From positions 1-13,811 of the forward strand of contig CANFHS010000041.1 in the NCBI GenBank assembly GCA_947446835.1: 13,811 nt of DNA. The letters are read 5' to 3'. This DNA comes from Bacteriovoracaceae bacterium. Lineage in GTDB: Bacteria; Bdellovibrionota; UBA1018. The notes beneath the pieces are model-generated. The model was not told the DNA's origin and made no database searches. It worked only from the letters and a program-made list of their open reading frames with translations. The stretch's first letter is position 1. The number at the start of each line of letters is the position of its first letter. This document shows positions 6,305-13,602 of the stretch, in pieces. The position numbers and the translations under genes were made by a program.

Positions 6305-7045
6305 ATGTCTGCTGCCTTGCCTTTGACCCAAAAACTGTCCCGGCTTCGGGAACTGCTCGGGACCCATCTGGCTCCCCCCCAGGTCCCCGAGCCGATCCCT
6401 TTCTCGGCGCTGCCCGAGTGCGGAGTCCCGCGGGGCGCGCTGACCGAGATCAGCGGCCCTGCGGGCTCCGGAAAAACCGAGCTGGTGCTGAAGTTCCTCG
6501 CGGAGGCTCCCCCCCTCCGCGCGGCCTGGGTGGAAGACGAATTCACGGTTTACCCGTGCGCCTTCCCCCAGGCCGGAATTTCCCTGGATCAGGTGCTCTT
6601 CTCGCAAGCCGGCAAGGAAGCCGTCTGGACCACCCTGCAGATCCTCTCCAGCCAGCTCTTTGGCGTGGTCGTCCTGAAGGCACCTATCGCGAGCGAGATT
6701 GACCTGAGACGCCTCCAGCTTTTTGCCGAAAAATCGCGAACGAGCCTGATCCTCTTGTCCGAGTCCCCACGCCTGGAAGGCAACTGGCCCTTCCAGCTTC
6801 AGCTGGTCGTCGAGCGCGATCCCGGAACCCGATTGCCCCGCTGCCGAATCCTCAAATCCCCGAACGGAATCCGAACCCTGCCGGAGAATCGTCATGAAGA
6901 AGGACGAATCGAAGAACCGAATCACGCTGTGCCTGCTTTTCCGCAACCGCATCCGCCTCGCGGAGCTGGCGGAAGCCTCATTCCGCTTCACTCCCAAGAT
7001 CGCCCTGCGCGAGGACGAGGCCCTCTTCCTGGACTACCAGGGTGA
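6305..7045 (+). CDS. imuA: ImuA, RecA-like mutasome protein
   Basis: This is an ImuA-type protein of 246 residues. ImuA works with ImuB and DnaE2 in SOS-induced translesion mutagenesis and is thought to contact RecA and ImuB. An N-terminal helix (LTQKLSRLRELLG) precedes PRGALTEISGPAGSGKTEL, which carries an intact Walker A loop at 51-58. A RecA-like core follows to about residue 192 (LPRCRILKSPNGIRTLP). The last 50 or so residues are Pro/Arg/Gly-rich, resemble no conserved region, and overlap imuB by 152 nt, so they look like read-through produced by loss of a stop near the imuB start. The ribosome site GGAGGGAG is about 11 nt before the ATG. Identification rests on the Walker A core together with its position between lexA and imuB. 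Confidence 0.9.
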   Translation: MSAALPLTQKLSRLRELLGTHLAPPQVPEPIPFSALPECGVPRGALTEISGPAGSGKTELVLKFLAEAPPLRAAWVEDEFTVYPCAFPQAGISLDQVLFSQAGKEAVWTTLQILSSQLFGVVVLKAPIASEIDLRRLQLFAEKSRTSLILLSESPRLEGNWPFQLQLVVERDPGTRLPRCRILKSPNGIRTLPENRHEEGRIEEPNHAVPAFPQPHPPRGAGGSLIPLHSQDRPARGRGPLPGLPG

Positions 7046-8354
7046 GCCCGCCCAGGTCCTGCTGCGCATTCGCGCGCTCTGCCGCCGCTTCGGCACCGAT
7101 CCGGTCCTGGCCTGGGGCGAAGAGGCCGGGCTGGCGCTGGCCCGCGCGCGCTTCGGCCAGAAGCTGTCACGCGAGGAGCTCCCCGTCCAGGCGCTGGACT
7201 GCTTCCTGAACCCATTTGAGCGCGACGAAGAATCCGATCGCACCCTGGGCCGCACCCTGGCGCTGCTGCAGCAGCTGGGCATCCTGGATTTCGCGCAGCT
7301 CTTTGCGCTCCCCCAGCGCACGCTCCTGTCGCGCTTCGGAAAATCCGGAGCCGACGCCGTCCTGCGCGCCCGGGTCGGAGTGCCTTCGACCTGGCCGCTG
7401 TTCCAGGCGCCCGACCGCACGCTGGAACGTGCGCCACTGTGCCAGCCCGACACCCTGGATGGCGTCTCGGACCTGGAGAGCATCCTGCAGGCGGCGCACG
7501 CCTTGCTGGACCGACTGGGCGCGCGCCTGCGCGGACGGGCCGCGCGGGCCGCGCGACTTTCGCTGACGCTCGAGCTGGACCAGAAGTCCAGCTCCGGACG
7601 CCCGTTGCAACGCGCCTGGAACTTCGGCCTGCCTGTGCCCCAGGGCAGCGCCAGCGGCATCCTCCCCCTGATTCGCGAAAAACTCTCAGCCGAACTGCAG
7701 CGCCAGCCACTGGTGCGCCCGGCCGTCCGGCTCCAGATCGAGATCCTGGAGACGGCTCCGGGCCACGGGGCGCAGCGGGATTTTTTTCACCGCGCCGAGC
7801 TCGAGGCTGAAGCCTGGGACGCGCTCACCGGAAGGCTGTGCCAGAAGCTCGGCGCTCCCGGCGCCTTCGTGGCCGAACCGCAGGATCGCCACCTGCCGGA
7901 ACGCGCCTGGCGCGCGGTGCTTCGCAAAGCCGCACCCGACGCCCCTCACGCGATCCGGTCTCCTGCGATCCAGGATTCCGCTGCCACGCCGCAGGCCGCC
8001 GCTCCGGTGGCACCCGTGCGGCGCCCCGCCCGGGTGCTCAAGCGCCCCGTTCCCGTGCAGCTTCACCAGCGCCAGCTGAAGCTGGTGCAGGACAACCGCA
8101 CCGCCTGCGAGTGGCAGATCCGTGAAATCCACGGACCTGAGCGCCTGTCGGGCGAGTGGTGGGATCCGAACACCGCTTTTCAACGCGATTATTACCAGGT
8201 CCGGACAGAGTCGGGCGAGGAGCTCTGGGTCTTCGCCCAGACGGGTCGCTCAGGTCCAGGAGACGTTGCGCCGACTCCGGCGTCTCCGCTTTCTCCGGAG
8301 GGAAGCCTCATGCCCCTCCAACGGCAGCTCTACCTGCACGGCTACTTCGATTGA
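6894..8354 (+). CDS. imuB: ImuB, Y-family polymerase-like mutasome scaffold
   Basis: ImuB is a catalytically inactive Y-family polymerase homologue that links DnaE2 and ImuA to the sliding clamp. This one has 486 residues. FTPKIALREDEALFLDYQG (about 32-50) matches the palm region, LGILDFAQLFALP (about 128-140) the thumb helix-hairpin-helix, and the conserved C-terminal module is clear: WW then RDYYQV (about 420-436), EELWVF, and the final LYLHGYFD. Residues before about 22 are only a short KNRITLCLLF strand, so the first palm half and fingers, usually about 80 residues, appear to be missing; no upstream in-frame sequence supplies them. QRQLKL (392-397) and QRQLYL near the C-terminus are weak candidates for a clamp-binding motif. 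GGAG lies 7 nt before the ATG. The gene overlaps imuA by 152 nt and ends 17 nt before dnaE2. Confidence 0.93.
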   Translation: MKKDESKNRITLCLLFRNRIRLAELAEASFRFTPKIALREDEALFLDYQGEPAQVLLRIRALCRRFGTDPVLAWGEEAGLALARARFGQKLSREELPVQALDCFLNPFERDEESDRTLGRTLALLQQLGILDFAQLFALPQRTLLSRFGKSGADAVLRARVGVPSTWPLFQAPDRTLERAPLCQPDTLDGVSDLESILQAAHALLDRLGARLRGRAARAARLSLTLELDQKSSSGRPLQRAWNFGLPVPQGSASGILPLIREKLSAELQRQPLVRPAVRLQIEILETAPGHGAQRDFFHRAELEAEAWDALTGRLCQKLGAPGAFVAEPQDRHLPERAWRAVLRKAAPDAPHAIRSPAIQDSAATPQAAAPVAPVRRPARVLKRPVPVQLHQRQLKLVQDNRTACEWQIREIHGPERLSGEWWDPNTAFQRDYYQVRTESGEELWVFAQTGRSGPGDVAPTPASPLSPEGSLMPLQRQLYLHGYFD

Positions 8355-8371
8355 GCTGAGCCCGCTCCACC

Positions 8372-11300
8372 ATGGCCTACGCCGAACTCCTGTGCCGCAC
8401 GCATTACTCGTTCCTGGAAGGCGCCTCGCACCCCGAGGAGCTCATCCAGCAGGCAGCCGCCATGGGCCTGCGGGCGCTGGCCATCACCGATCGTGACGGC
8501 GTGTACGGCATCCCCAAGGCCTACGTGGCCGCCAGGAGTTTGCCGCACCTGCACTTCATCACGGGGGCCACGCTGACCCTGAAGGAGCATCCCCCGATCG
8601 CGCTTCTGGCGCGCGACCGCGCGGCTTACGGGGTGCTGTGCCGGCTCCTGACCGAAAGCCACCGCGACGCGCCCAAAGGCGAGGCTTTCCTGCCCTGGAG
8701 CCAGTTCGTGTCGATGCTGGGCGAACTTCCGGGGTCACGCGGTCTGGTGGCGCTGCCGCGCGAGGAGGCGCCTTCTTTGCGCAAGGAAGCCGCCCTCATG
8801 CGACTGCCCAGGCTGGCGCCCCACGACTGGGGCGCGCTTCGCGATCTCTTCGGGGATCGGCTTTATCTGCCGCTGCGCCGACACCTGGACGGGCAGGACG
8901 AGGCGCGCACCCGGAGCGCGATCGAGCTGCAGAAGCGCTTCGGTGTCCCGATCCTCGCCACGAACGACGCCTACTACCACGAGCCCTCGCGCCGCATGCT
9001 CCAGGACGTGCTCACCGCCACGCGCCTGAACACGTCCCTGGCGGGCGCGGGCCGCAGGCTCTTCTCCAACGGAGAACGCCACCTCAAGAGCGCCCTCGAG
9101 ATGGCGGCCCTTTTTCCGGATCTTCCCGAAGCCCTGGCCAGGACCGTCGAGGTGGCCGAAAGCTGCACCTTTTCGCCGGCCGAGCTGCGCTACCGCTACC
9201 CGTCCGAGTGGATTCCCGGGGGACACACGGCCCAGAGCTGGATGGAGCACCTGGTGCGCGAAGGCTGCCGCACGCGGTACCCGGACGGAGTCCCCGAGGC
9301 GGTCGAGCGCCAGCTCCAGCACGAGTTCCAGCTGGTGAAGGAGCTGCAGTTCGCGGACTACTTCCTGACGATCTGGGAAATCGTGGATTTCGCCCGCAGC
9401 CGCGGCATCCTGTGCCAGGGCCGGGGGTCGGCCGCCAACTCGGCCATCTGCTACTGCCTGGGCATCACCGCGGTGGACCCGGTGCGGATGAACCTGCTCT
9501 TCGAACGGTTTCTTTCGGCGGAACGCGGCGAGCCGCCCGACATCGACGTGGACTTCGAGCACGAGCGCCGCGAAGAAGTCATCCAGCACATCTACGAACG
9601 CTACGGAAGGGATCGCGCGGCCATGGTTTCTGCCGTGATCACCTACCGCACCAGGTCCGCCATCCGTGACGTGAACCGCGCGCTCGGACTGGACCCAGGC
9701 GCTGCCGAAACCAAGAACTGGCTGGCCGACAGGCTGACCGAGGACCTGAGGGGCTTCCCCCGGCACCTGTCCATCCACTCGGGAGGCTTCACGCTTTCGG
9801 CCGACCCCATCGTCGAGATCGTTCCGGTCGAACCCGCGCGCATGGAAGGACGGACCATCATCCAGTGGGACAAGAACGACCTGGATGCGCTGGGCCTGCT
9901 CAAGGTCGACATCCTGGCGCTGGGCATGCTGACGGCCATCCGGAAGTCGCTCGACCAGATCGGGATGAAGGACCTGGCCGCGATCCCTGCCGAGGACCCG
10001 GCCACCTACGCCATGATCCAGAAGGCCGACACCGTGGGCGTCTTCCAGATCGAATCGCGCGCGCAGATGAACATGCTGGGGCGCCTCAAGCCCCGCACCT
10101 TCTACGACCTGGTCATCGAGGTGGCGCTGGTGCGACCGGGCCCCATCGTGGGCAAGATGGTGCACCCCTACCTGAAGCGCAGGCAGGGCCTGGAGCCGGT
10201 CGACATTCCCGACCCCCGCCTGGATCCCATCCTGGCGCGCACGCTCGGCGTTCCGCTGTTCCAGGAGCAGGTCATGAAGATGGCCATCGTGCTGGCGGAC
10301 TTCACGCCGGGCGAAGCCGACCAGCTGCGCAGGGCCATCGGCGCGTGGCGCTCCACGGGCTCAATCGAGGAAATGGGGATGAAGCTTCGCGAAGGGCTGC
10401 TTCGCAACGGCTTGCCCGAAAAATTCGTGGACCTCATCTTTACGCAGATCCAGGGGTTCGCGGAGTACGGGTTTCCGGAATCGCACGCCGCCTCGTTCGC
10501 GCTCCTGGCCTACGCGTCCAGCTGGCTCAAGTGCCATCACCCGGCCGAGTTCACCTGCGCGCTGATCAACTCCCAGCCCCTGGGCTTCTACTCCAACTCG
10601 ACGCTGGTCGAGGACGCGCGCCGCCACGGGGTGCGCGTGTTGCCCGTCCACCCCAACCATTCCGCCTGGGACTGCCAGCTCGTGCCCGATCCGCACACCG
10701 AGGTGCCCCGGGACGCGCGCGCGCTGCAGCTGGGCTGGCGCATTGTGCGCGGCCTGGGCCCGGCGCAGGTCCGCGCGCTGGTGGAGGAGCGGGAGCGCGC
10801 TCCGTTCCGCTCGCTGCACGACTTCCTGGTGCGCTCCCGCCTGGGCCGCGAGCTGCTGTTCCAGCTGGCGCTGGGCAACGCGTTCACGTGCTTCGGCGTG
10901 GAACCCCGCCAGGCCCTGTGGGAGTGCCTGGCGTTTGACCTCTCGACCCGGCCGGAGCCCACGGGCCAGCTCTCGCTGTTCTCGGCGCTGGACTCCACGC
11001 CCGACACCGGGCCGGCCCTGCTGCGCGCCTCCGAGCCCGAAGTCCGTTTCCGGGAAGACGTGGACCTGTTTGCCGACTACCGCATCTTCGGACTGTCGAC
11101 CCGTGGGCATCCCATGCCCCTGCTGCGAAGCTCACTGCCGCGACTTCCCAAGCTGAGCTCGGCCGAAGTGCGCACCCGGCCCAACGGTGCGGAGGTGCGT
11201 TTCGCGGGGCTGGTCATCGTGAGGCAACGCCCTCCCACGGCCAAGGGTACCACCTTTGCCACGCTCGAGGACGAGGCCGGCTTCGTGGACCTGATCCTCT

Positions 11301-11473
11301 GGAAGAGCGTCCACGAGGCGCACGAGCCGCTCCTCCAGAATCACTCGTTCCTGGTCGTCACCGGCACCGTGCAGCGCGAAGGCGACTCGCTGAGCCTGCT
11401 GGTCCGGAAGCTTGAGCCTGTCTTCGCCAGTGAAGAGAACCTCCAAAACCTGCCCTCCCATTCCTGGCACTGA
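8372..11473 (+). CDS. dnaE2: Error-prone DNA polymerase DnaE2 (ImuC)
   Basis: This is a second DNA polymerase III alpha subunit used for damage-induced mutagenesis, 1033 residues, close to the usual DnaE2 length. The N-terminal PHP domain begins AYAELLCRTHYSFLEGASHPEEL, typical of DnaE2. The C-family polymerase core has PPDIDVDFEHERRE with Asp390 and Asp392, and KVDILALGML with Asp513, corresponding to the three catalytic carboxylates. Helix-hairpin-helix regions follow, then an OB-fold (VRFAGLVIVRQ onward to DLILW, about 946-975). The C-terminus ends NLPSHSWH; its last codons lie in a 14-bp tandem repeat that continues past the stop. The ribosome site is weak, and translation is probably coupled to imuB 17 nt upstream. 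The polymerase should act in the cytoplasm with ImuA, ImuB and the beta clamp under LexA control. Confidence 0.98.
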   Translation: MAYAELLCRTHYSFLEGASHPEELIQQAAAMGLRALAITDRDGVYGIPKAYVAARSLPHLHFITGATLTLKEHPPIALLARDRAAYGVLCRLLTESHRDAPKGEAFLPWSQFVSMLGELPGSRGLVALPREEAPSLRKEAALMRLPRLAPHDWGALRDLFGDRLYLPLRRHLDGQDEARTRSAIELQKRFGVPILATNDAYYHEPSRRMLQDVLTATRLNTSLAGAGRRLFSNGERHLKSALEMAALFPDLPEALARTVEVAESCTFSPAELRYRYPSEWIPGGHTAQSWMEHLVREGCRTRYPDGVPEAVERQLQHEFQLVKELQFADYFLTIWEIVDFARSRGILCQGRGSAANSAICYCLGITAVDPVRMNLLFERFLSAERGEPPDIDVDFEHERREEVIQHIYERYGRDRAAMVSAVITYRTRSAIRDVNRALGLDPGAAETKNWLADRLTEDLRGFPRHLSIHSGGFTLSADPIVEIVPVEPARMEGRTIIQWDKNDLDALGLLKVDILALGMLTAIRKSLDQIGMKDLAAIPAEDPATYAMIQKADTVGVFQIESRAQMNMLGRLKPRTFYDLVIEVALVRPGPIVGKMVHPYLKRRQGLEPVDIPDPRLDPILARTLGVPLFQEQVMKMAIVLADFTPGEADQLRRAIGAWRSTGSIEEMGMKLREGLLRNGLPEKFVDLIFTQIQGFAEYGFPESHAASFALLAYASSWLKCHHPAEFTCALINSQPLGFYSNSTLVEDARRHGVRVLPVHPNHSAWDCQLVPDPHTEVPRDARALQLGWRIVRGLGPAQVRALVEERERAPFRSLHDFLVRSRLGRELLFQLALGNAFTCFGVEPRQALWECLAFDLSTRPEPTGQLSLFSALDSTPDTGPALLRASEPEVRFREDVDLFADYRIFGLSTRGHPMPLLRSSLPRLPKLSSAEVRTRPNGAEVRFAGLVIVRQRPPTAKGTTFATLEDEAGFVDLILWKSVHEAHEPLLQNHSFLVVTGTVQREGDSLSLLVRKLEPVFASEENLQNLPSHSWH

Positions 11474-11516
11474 ATTCCTGGACCTGACTTCCTGATACTC
11501 ACTTCCTGATACCGAC
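11461..11516 (+). repeat. 14-bp tandem repeat, four copies, across the dnaE2 stop codon
   Basis: Four consecutive 14-bp units each begin TTCCTG: TTCCTGGCACTGAA (11461-11474), TTCCTGGACCTGAC (11475-11488), TTCCTGATACTCAC (11489-11502) and TTCCTGATACCGAC (11503-11516). A more degenerate fifth unit may follow (11517-11530). The last two full copies differ at a single base. The first copy encodes the final codons and stop of dnaE2. The pattern fits local expansion by replication slippage. Confidence 0.75.
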
Positions 11517-11533
11517 TTTTGGCATCGAGCACA

Positions 11534-11563
11534 TTTTTCACTATTATTTTAAATAGTTAAAAA
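11534..11563. repeat. AT-rich inverted repeat between dnaE2 and the beta-barrel gene
   Basis: Arms TTTTTCACTATT (11534-11545) and AATAGTTAAAAA (11552-11563) are complementary except for one base and flank the 6-nt loop ATTTTA. The adenines of the right arm are in the stem, so there is no free downstream T tract on either strand. It could be a weak bidirectional terminator, an operator, or an easily melted element. Confidence 0.5.
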
Positions 11564-11592
11564 AGGAGACCCAGAGCCAACCCAGGGGACAC

Positions 11593-11624
11593 CCTTGCGT
11601 AACGCAAGGCGGTAAAAAATACTT
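11593..11624 (+). promoter_or_regulatory. Candidate promoter/operator, copy 2 of the 24-bp motif
   Basis: Copy 2 of the motif lies at 11599-11622: GTAACGCA, 2 nt, GCGGTAAA, 3 nt, TAC. It is overlapped by a perfect 7-bp palindrome CCTTGCG-TAA-CGCAAGG (11593-11609). A weak promoter could be TTGCGT (11595-11600), 18 nt, AATACT (11619-11624), starting transcription about 27 nt before the ATG at 11658. The palindrome contains TGCGTA, the inverse of the TACGCA pair before lexA. Confidence 0.4.
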
Positions 11625-11657
11625 GCTTAATTGTGTCAACAAAGATAACCACCGCCC

Positions 11658-12245
11658 ATGGCAAATCCCAAATTTCGGTACTCCCTGGCAGGTCTGATCG
11701 GACTCGCCCTGGCCTCACCGGCCTGGGCCCTGACTCCCGAGCCCACCGCATCCGCGACGACCGAAGCCCCCGTCCGGATCGGCGTTGGAGCCGTGCTGCC
11801 CAGCCTGATGGGCGACTCGTTCAACACCTTCACTGGCAAGCTCGGGGCTGAAGCCGAAGCCCTCCTCCCCACGTCGATCCTGGGCAACCAGTTCAACTGG
11901 CGCGGCTCGCTCCAGTACATGCGCTTCGGTGTGACCGATATCAGCACCGCCACCCTGGTCCAGATCAACACCTTTGTCGGTCTCGAGACCCGTCCCCAGG
12001 CCACGGGCCTCATCCGCCCCCTGGTTTCGGCCGAAGTGGGCAGCCAGTTCAACTGGCTCACCTTCAACACCAGCTCGTCGATCGACAACACCAAGACCGC
12101 CCTCGGGCTGCGCTTCCGCGCAGGTTTTGAAGTCCCGCTGAGCTCGAACGTGAGCCTCCTGTACTCCATGCCGCTGACCGTGGGTTTCAGCACCAACCGC
12201 TTCACCAGCCTGGGCGCAGCCCTTTCCGTGAGGACGAGTCTATGA
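11658..12245 (+). CDS. Predicted outer-membrane beta-barrel protein
   Basis: This encodes 195 residues with a Sec signal peptide (hydrophobic core LAGLIGLALAS) and predicted cleavage after PAWA at residue 24. The mature chain is built of alternating polar and hydrophobic strands (for example FNWRGSLQYMRFGV, ALGLRFRAGFEVPL, VSLLYSMPLTVGFS and GAALSVRTSL) joined by Ser/Thr/Asn-rich turns, the pattern of a small outer-membrane barrel of roughly eight strands. It has no cysteine. I recognise no specific family. The ribosome site is weak. The stop overlaps the ATG of the following lipoprotein by 4 nt (ATGA), so the two are probably made together. The AT-rich region upstream carries the likely promoter and a recurring palindromic motif. 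Confidence 0.85.
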   Translation: MANPKFRYSLAGLIGLALASPAWALTPEPTASATTEAPVRIGVGAVLPSLMGDSFNTFTGKLGAEAEALLPTSILGNQFNWRGSLQYMRFGVTDISTATLVQINTFVGLETRPQATGLIRPLVSAEVGSQFNWLTFNTSSSIDNTKTALGLRFRAGFEVPLSSNVSLLYSMPLTVGFSTNRFTSLGAALSVRTSL

Positions 12246-12739
12246 AAAAGCCGTTCATCTTCTTCCTGGCAACCTGCACCGCCTTGGCCCTCAGCGCCTG
12301 CGGCACCGGCAAGGACCCCACGGCCCTGCTCGTCGACACCAGCGCGACGTTCACGCCCTCGGACATGATCCTGCCGTTCGTTTCCGGAGCGACCCAGGGC
12401 GCTGCCTACACGTCGCTCACGGGTTACGTGGGCTTCAGCGCCGTGCAGGGCACCACCGTGATCAACCCGCTGTCGGGCCTGGTGGTCGAGAACACCGGCT
12501 CGTCCATCCTGATCCACCACAACCAGAACTTCTCGGTCCGCCTGAGCGGTGTGACCAGCATCTTCCGGTCGGGTGAGCGCCTGAACACCGGCGACTACGT
12601 GGGCGTGGTCAACGCCGGCGGCGGCCTGGCCATGTACACCTACAACAGCGGCAGCGCGATCTGCCCGATGTCGCTCCTGACCAGCGTGGCTCGCCAGACG
12701 CTGGTGACCTTGTTTGCCGGCTCTCCGTGCACCAACTGA
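12242..12739 (+). CDS. Lipoprotein, unknown family
   Basis: This encodes 165 residues. The signal peptide MKKPFIFFLATCTALALSAC ends in a textbook lipobox (LSAC) with lipidated Cys20 followed by Gly-Thr, so export by Lol to the outer membrane is likely. The mature part is rich in Gly, Ser, Thr and Val with beta-strand character (YVGFSAVQGTTVINPLSGLV, ILIHHNQNFSVRLSGV) and has two cysteines near the C-terminus (AICPM and SPCTN) that could pair. No family is recognised. TGAGGA 7 nt before the ATG is a good ribosome site, and the start overlaps the barrel gene's stop (ATGA). A paired lipoprotein and small barrel may form an outer-membrane complex, which is inference from coupling only. A strong terminator follows. 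Confidence 0.88.
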   Translation: MKKPFIFFLATCTALALSACGTGKDPTALLVDTSATFTPSDMILPFVSGATQGAAYTSLTGYVGFSAVQGTTVINPLSGLVVENTGSSILIHHNQNFSVRLSGVTSIFRSGERLNTGDYVGVVNAGGGLAMYTYNSGSAICPMSLLTSVARQTLVTLFAGSPCTN

Positions 12740-12798
12740 GCTGCGTGCCCCACGCACGCGCCTGAAGTCCGCCGGAGCCAAATCGAACCAGTCCAGGT

Positions 12799-12846
12799 GA
12801 GGGCACTTTGGCACCAATCGGTGCCGACGTGCCCTTCCTGTTTTTT
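12799..12846 (+). terminator. Strong intrinsic terminator after the barrel/lipoprotein pair
   Basis: The outer stem GGGCAC (12801-12806) pairs with GTGCCC (12829-12834), the inner stem GGCACC (12810-12815) pairs with GGTGCC (12820-12825) around loop AATC, and a 3x3 internal loop separates them. After TTCCTG comes T6 at 12841-12846. A weaker GAGCGC/GCGCTC pairing (12849-12854 with 12873-12878) followed by T7 (12887-12893) may be a second, less certain stop. The rest of 12740-12974 shows only the ribosome site of the next gene. Confidence 0.85.
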
Positions 12847-12974
12847 GGGAGCGCCGCATCAAGTGCGCGCCCGCGCTCAGTTTCCATTTTTTTACCCCCT
12901 GCGCCGAGTCCGGCATCGCGGTTGCTCTACAGGCCCGCGTTGTTCAACTCGTTGACCTGGAAAGGGACAAACTC

Positions 12975-13580
12975 ATGAAACTCGGCAAGATCCTGATGAT
13001 GGCATTCACCACCTTGGCGTCCACTTCGCCTGCGGCGATGGCCGATGACATCTGGGTCGGCCAGCCTGCTTACGGCGGAACCGGCTGCCCTTCCGGTTCG
13101 GCCTCGGTGACGCTGAGCCCGGACTCCAAGTCGCTCTCCATCCTCTTTGACAGCTTCACCACCGAGGCCGGCGGAATGACGGGACGGACGGTCGACCGCA
13201 AAGGCTGCAACATCGCCATCCCGGTGCACGTGCCCCAGGGCTACTCGCTCTCGGTCTTCCAGATCGATTACCGCGGCTTCAACGCCTTGCCCCCCGGTGC
13301 GCGCTCGCAGTTCAACGTGGAGTACTTCTTTGCCGGCGCCACCGGCCCCCGTTACTCCCGCACCTTCATGGGCCCGCAGAACCAGGACTACCTGATCAAC
13401 AACCGCCTGACCGCCGAAACGGTGATCTGGTCGCCCTGCGGAAAGGACGTCAACCTCCGCACGAACACCAGCATGATGACGAGCACGAACGCCTACCGCG
13501 AGCAGGCCCTCTCATCGGTGGACTCGATGGACCTGAACGCGGGCATCATCTACCAGCTGCAGTGGCGACGCTGCAACTGA
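12975..13580 (+). CDS. DUF4360-family secreted protein
   Basis: This is an exported protein of 201 residues; the signal peptide MKLGKILMMAFTTLASTSPAAMA is cleaved after Ala23. The mature chain matches the DUF4360 pattern that I recall: GGTGCPSGSASVTLSPD (Cys38), SILFDSF, DRKGCNIAIPVHVPQGYS (Cys78), QIDYRGFNAL, VEYFFAG, IWSPCG (Cys155) and a terminal YQLQWRRCN (Cys200). The four cysteines probably form two disulfides. The family occurs in fungi and scattered bacteria, including Bdellovibrionota, and its function is unknown. AGGGA lies 7 nt before the ATG. The gene sits downstream of a strong terminator, so it should have its own promoter in 12847-12960; I cannot point to clear boxes. It converges on a possible minus-strand gene 22 nt beyond its stop. 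Confidence 0.93.
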   Translation: MKLGKILMMAFTTLASTSPAAMADDIWVGQPAYGGTGCPSGSASVTLSPDSKSLSILFDSFTTEAGGMTGRTVDRKGCNIAIPVHVPQGYSLSVFQIDYRGFNALPPGARSQFNVEYFFAGATGPRYSRTFMGPQNQDYLINNRLTAETVIWSPCGKDVNLRTNTSMMTSTNAYREQALSSVDSMDLNAGIIYQLQWRRCN

Positions 13581-13602
13581 ACCCGGCAGTTCCGGCCTGA
13601 CC

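Noticed and set aside
8735..10165. Minus-strand frame of 476 codons opposite dnaE2
   Set aside because: It is antisense to the catalytic core of DnaE2, has low-complexity Val/Gly/Arg/His composition and shows no start context or family.
11461..11516. CRISPR array
   Set aside because: The repeat unit is 14 bp with no spacers, and there are no cas genes; it is a simple tandem repeat.
11636..12916. Minus-strand frame of 426 codons opposite the barrel and lipoprotein genes
   Set aside because: It spans two plus-strand genes with signal peptides, a lipobox and good coupling, and reads through a strong plus-strand terminator. It has no recognisable domain.
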